15,341 nt of DNA, taken from Comamonas sp. lk (GTDB lineage Bacteria > Pseudomonadota > Gammaproteobacteria > Burkholderiales > Burkholderiaceae_C). The notes under the pieces were generated by a model. The model was not told where the DNA came from and did not search any database. It was given only the letters and a program-made list of their open reading frames with translations. Shown piece by piece: positions 12,491 to 15,341 of this stretch (position 1 is the stretch's first letter; the number at the start of each line of letters is the position of its first letter). The stretch is from positions 1 to 15,341 of the forward strand of contig CAMCJY010000014.1 in assembly GCA_945875225.1 (NCBI GenBank). The letters are read 5' to 3'. Made by a program: the position numbers and the translations under genes.

Positions 12491-13876
12491 ATGGGTTTGC
12501 GACTTCATAACACCTTGTCCGGGCAACTGGAGGATTTCACACCGTTAGAGCCCGGTCATGTGCGTATGTATGTGTGCGGCATGACGGTATATGACAACTG
12601 CCACCTAGGCCATGCGCGCTCGATGCTGGCGTTTGATGTGGTGCAGCGCTGGCTCAAGGCCAGCGGCTACCAAGTGACGTATGTGCGCAATGTCACCGAC
12701 ATCGACGACAATATCATACGCCGTGCGCTGGACAACGGGGAAACCATTGGCGCGCTGACCGAGCGCATGGTGCAGTCTCTGCACCGAGATGCTGATGCAC
12801 TTGGCGTTGAGCGCCCCACGCACGAGCCTCGGGCCACCGACTTTGTGCCGCAAATGCTCAGCTTAATCCAAACACTGGAAACCAAAGGCTATGCCTATCG
12901 CGCCAGTAACCAAGATGTGAACTTTGCGGTGCGCAAGTTTGAGGGATACGGCAAGTTGTCGGGTAAGTCCATCGACCAATTACGCGCTGGCGAGCGGGTG
13001 GCGGTGGACGATGGCAAGCACGATCCGCTGGACTTTGTGCTGTGGAAATCGGCCAAGGCCGCTGAGCCGCAAGAGGCTAAGTGGGGCAGCGTGTACGGAC
13101 CCGGTCGCCCCGGCTGGCATATCGAGTGCTCAGCCATGGCCTGCGAATTATTAGGTGAGTCTTTTGACATTCACGGCGGGGGTGCAGATTTGCAATTCCC
13201 GCACCACGAAAACGAAATCACCCAGAGTGAGGCGGCCAACGACAAGCCTTTGGCGCGCTATTGGATGCACAACGGTTTTGTGACGCGGGATAACGAGAAA
13301 ATGTCCAAAAGCCTGGGTAATTTCTTCACCATCCAGGAAATTTTGGCGCGCTTTGACGCCGAATCTACGCGCTTTTTTGTGGTCCGCTCTCATTACCGCA
13401 GCGCACTTAATTACAGCGACGCGCATATTGAAGACGCGCGCACAGCGCTTAAGCGCTTGTACACCAGTTTGCAAACTGTGCCGCCCCAAAGTGAACCTAT
13501 GGTGATCGATTGGAGCGCGCCCTATGCCGATCGATTCAAGGCCGCAATGGACCAGGACTTTGGCACGCCAGAGGCGGTGGCAGTTTTGTTTGACCTGGCC
13601 TCGGAAGTGAACCGCAGCGGCTCGCCACAGCTGTCCGCTTTGCTGCGCGCTTTGGGCGCTGTGCTCGGCCTGTTGCAGTCGCTGCCCGAAGTGTTTTTGC
13701 GTGCCGGCAACTCGGTGGATGCAATACACATCGATACGCTGATTACAGAGCGGCAGACCGCCAAAGCCGAGCGTGACTTTGCCCGTGCCGACGCCATCCG
13801 CAACCAACTGTTGGCGCAGGGCATTGTGCTCAAAGATTCAGCCCAGGGCACTACCTGGGAAGCGACCACGGTATGA
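12491..13876 (+). CDS. cysS: Cysteinyl-tRNA synthetase
   Basis: CysRS is a class I aminoacyl-tRNA synthetase that charges tRNA-Cys in the cytoplasm. The 461-residue protein matches the usual bacterial length. The HIGH motif is HLGH (38-41) and the KMSKS motif is complete at 270-274. Zinc ligands used for cysteine recognition are present: C29 in YVCGMTVYD, C213 in WHIECS, and H238 and E242 in FPHHENE. IHGGGADL (227-234) and the C-terminal helical domain (about 320-461) complete the fold. The ATG at 12491 begins the conserved sequence MGLRLHNTLSG. No Shine-Dalgarno sequence is visible just upstream, which is unusual beside the strong site of accA. Its last four bases overlap the next gene (ATGA), so the two are co-translated. 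Confidence 0.98.
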   Translation: MGLRLHNTLSGQLEDFTPLEPGHVRMYVCGMTVYDNCHLGHARSMLAFDVVQRWLKASGYQVTYVRNVTDIDDNIIRRALDNGETIGALTERMVQSLHRDADALGVERPTHEPRATDFVPQMLSLIQTLETKGYAYRASNQDVNFAVRKFEGYGKLSGKSIDQLRAGERVAVDDGKHDPLDFVLWKSAKAAEPQEAKWGSVYGPGRPGWHIECSAMACELLGESFDIHGGGADLQFPHHENEITQSEAANDKPLARYWMHNGFVTRDNEKMSKSLGNFFTIQEILARFDAESTRFFVVRSHYRSALNYSDAHIEDARTALKRLYTSLQTVPPQSEPMVIDWSAPYADRFKAAMDQDFGTPEAVAVLFDLASEVNRSGSPQLSALLRALGAVLGLLQSLPEVFLRAGNSVDAIHIDTLITERQTAKAERDFARADAIRNQLLAQGIVLKDSAQGTTWEATTV

Positions 13877-14523
13877 GCGCCACTGCCCAGCCCGCGCTGC
13901 AATTGCTGCGCCCCGACTTTTGGGACGACGCTTGCAAACACCTGATGAAAAAAGACCGGGTGTTAAAGCGCCTGATCCCGCAGTTCAAAGACGCGACGCT
14001 GCAAACCCGGGGTAATGCCTTTATCACGCTGGCGCGCAGCATTGTGGGCCAGCAAATTTCGGTTAAGGCGGCGCAAACCGTGTGGGACCGCTTTGCCCTG
14101 TTGGCGCCGCAAATGACACCCAAGCGCGTGCTCAAGCTCAAGGTCGACGAAATGCGTGCAGCGGGTCTCAGCGCCCGCAAAGTGGAATACCTGGTGGACC
14201 TGGCGGTGCACTTTGATACCCACCAGTTGCGCGTGAACCAATGGACAGATTTACCCGACGAGGACATCATTGCTGAGTTGACGGCGGTGCGCGGCATCGG
14301 GCGCTGGACTGCGGAAATGTTTTTGATCTTCCATCTGACGCGGCCCAACGTGCTGCCTTTGGATGATGTGGGGCTGATTAATGGCATCAGCCGCAACTAT
14401 TTTTCGGGCGAAGCGGTCAGCCGCAGCGACGCGCGCGAGGTAGCCGCCGCCTGGGCGCCCTATTGCAGCGTAGCAACTTGGTATATTTGGCGCTCGCTCG
14501 ACCCGGTGCCGGTGGACTATTGA
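13873..14523 (+). CDS. DNA-3-methyladenine glycosylase, AlkA-type (HhH-GPD)
   Basis: Predicted base-excision-repair glycosylase that removes alkylated purines. The 216-residue protein is a compact member of the HhH-GPD superfamily. It lacks the N-terminal domain of the 282-residue E. coli AlkA. An early conserved block is SIVGQQISVKAA (56-67). The helix-hairpin-helix is LTAVRGIGRWTAEM (136-149), followed by the catalytic aspartate block LPLDDVGL (161-168), where D165 matches the catalytic Asp of AlkA. ATG 13873-13875 overlaps the cysS stop as ATGA, indicating translational coupling. accA follows after 45 bases with no terminator, so cysS, this gene and accA probably share a transcript. The order is common in Burkholderiales. 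No Ada-type control is visible. Confidence 0.93.
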   Translation: MSATAQPALQLLRPDFWDDACKHLMKKDRVLKRLIPQFKDATLQTRGNAFITLARSIVGQQISVKAAQTVWDRFALLAPQMTPKRVLKLKVDEMRAAGLSARKVEYLVDLAVHFDTHQLRVNQWTDLPDEDIIAELTAVRGIGRWTAEMFLIFHLTRPNVLPLDDVGLINGISRNYFSGEAVSRSDAREVAAAWAPYCSVATWYIWRSLDPVPVDY

Positions 14524-14554
14524 GTATCTGGGGTTTAGGGCGGGGCATCAACCT

Positions 14555-14563
14555 GGAGGAGGG
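14555..14563 (+). promoter_or_regulatory. Strong Shine-Dalgarno sequence of accA
   Basis: GGAGGAGGG lies five bases before a TTG. The sequence after it reads as a perfect AccA N-terminus (MAKKTFLDFE), so this site decides that accA begins at the rare TTG 14569-14571. The pairing of a near-ideal ribosome binding site with a weak initiation codon may keep AccA output at a set level (inference). Confidence 0.8.
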
Positions 14564-14568
14564 TGAAA

Positions 14569-15341
14569 TTGGCCAAAAAGACATTTCTCGACTTTGAGTC
14601 ACCGATTGCGGAGCTCGAAGGCAAGATCGAAGAGCTGCGCTATGTGCAGAACGAATCGGCGGTGGATATTTCCGCCGAGATCGAGCAGCTCAGCAAAAAA
14701 AGCCAGCAGCTGGTCAAAGACATCTATAGCAACCTCACGCCCTGGCAAATCACCAAAATAGCCCGCCACGCCGAGCGCCCCTACACGCTGGACTACGTCG
14801 GCGAAATCTTCACCCACTTTATCGAGCTGCACGGCGACCGGCATTTTGCTGACGACCTGAGCATCGTCGGCGGCTTGGCCCGCTTTAACGGCACACCCTG
14901 CATGGTGCTGGGCCAGCAAAAAGGACGCGACACCAAAGAGCGCGGCCTGCGTAATTTCGGCATGAGCAAGCCCGAGGGCTATCGCAAAGCGCTGCGTCTA
15001 ATGAAGCTGGCCGAAAAATTCAAACTGCCGGTTTTCACCTTTGTTGATACGCCCGGTGCCTACCCCGGCATTGATGCCGAAGAGCGTGGCCAGTCCGAAG
15101 CCATTGGCCGCAATATTTTTGAAATGGCCCAGCTGGAAGTGCCCATCATCACTACCATCATCGGTGAGGGCGGCTCCGGCGGTGCGCTGGCTATTTCGGT
15201 GGCGGACCAGGTGGTAATGCTGCAATACTCCATTTACTCGGTCATCAGCCCAGAAGGTTGTGCTTCGATTCTCTGGAAAACCTCGGACAAAGCGCAAGAT
15301 GCAGCCGATGCGCTGGGCATTACCGCGCTGCGCCTGAAGGC
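14569..15341 (+). CDS. accA: Acetyl-CoA carboxylase, carboxyltransferase subunit alpha (3' end outside window)
   Basis: AccA and AccD form the carboxyltransferase that passes the carboxyl group from biotin carrier protein to acetyl-CoA, making malonyl-CoA for fatty-acid synthesis. The 257 residues present cover most of the usual 315-325; the rest lies past the right edge. The start is TTG 14569-14571 behind GGAGGAGGG. The N-terminal helical segment (1-50) is followed by the crotonase-fold domain with DTPGAYPGIDAEERGQSEAI (160-179), GEGGSGGALAI (199-209) and SPEGCASILWK (227-237), all characteristic of AccA. There is no frameshift or stop up to the edge. It is probably the third gene of the cysS operon, though it may have an added promoter inside the glycosylase gene. 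Confidence 0.97.
   Translation, partial: MAKKTFLDFESPIAELEGKIEELRYVQNESAVDISAEIEQLSKKSQQLVKDIYSNLTPWQITKIARHAERPYTLDYVGEIFTHFIELHGDRHFADDLSIVGGLARFNGTPCMVLGQQKGRDTKERGLRNFGMSKPEGYRKALRLMKLAEKFKLPVFTFVDTPGAYPGIDAEERGQSEAIGRNIFEMAQLEVPIITTIIGEGGSGGALAISVADQVVMLQYSIYSVISPEGCASILWKTSDKAQDAADALGITALRLK

Noticed and set aside
12466..12510. 14-codon frame overlapping the cysS start, possible leader peptide
   Set aside because: It contains no cysteine codons and no ribosome binding site, so a cysteine-attenuation role is unsupported.
13151..13807. 218-residue minus-strand frame
   Set aside because: It is antisense to cysS, which is intact and unmistakable. Composition is that of a shadow frame.

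Overview
The window is GC-rich bacterial DNA with tightly packed housekeeping genes. Gene order (glyA-nrdR-ribD-ribE; ppiA-ppiB-lpxH; cysS-alkA-accA) and protein style point to a betaproteobacterium of the order Burkholderiales, most like the Comamonadaceae (inference from synteny and sequence feel; no search was run). I see no mobile element, CRISPR array, tRNA or rRNA. The region looks like vertically inherited core chromosome.

Layout, left to right. (1) The tail of an unrecognised plus-strand gene ends at 208 and faces the riboflavin block across a 98-base gap that holds a 64-base imperfect palindrome. (2) A minus-strand run glyA > nrdR > ribD > ribE (3812 down to 307), with gaps of 5, 27 and 18 bases, makes glycine and one-carbon units, the ribonucleotide-reductase repressor, and riboflavin. 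(3) A membrane-anchored lytic transglycosylase (minus) and a large DUF349 protein (plus) diverge from a 380-base region. That region holds a perfect minus-strand TATAAT, a 58-codon upstream ORF whose stop overlaps the transglycosylase start, and a hairpin next to the transglycosylase ribosome binding site. (4) A minus-strand envelope block runs from 12315 to 7994: TPR protein > L,D-transpeptidase > periplasmic cyclophilin > cytoplasmic cyclophilin > lpxH. The first three genes overlap head-to-tail, and the last meets the DUF349 gene tail-to-tail with an 11-base overlap. (5) Diverging from that block on the plus strand are cysS > alkA-type glycosylase > accA. The first two overlap by ATGA. accA starts at TTG behind a strong Shine-Dalgarno sequence and runs off the right edge.

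Functionally, the window combines nucleotide and cofactor supply (glyA, nrdR, rib genes), peptidoglycan and lipid A work in the envelope (lytic transglycosylase, L,D-transpeptidase, LpxH, PpiA), translation (CysRS), alkylation repair and fatty-acid initiation (AccA). No clearly new defence or biosynthetic system is visible. The least described parts are the TPR/NTF2-like protein paired with an L,D-transpeptidase of related architecture, the DUF349 protein with an Arg/Gly-rich disordered segment, and several uncatalogued inverted repeats at gene junctions.
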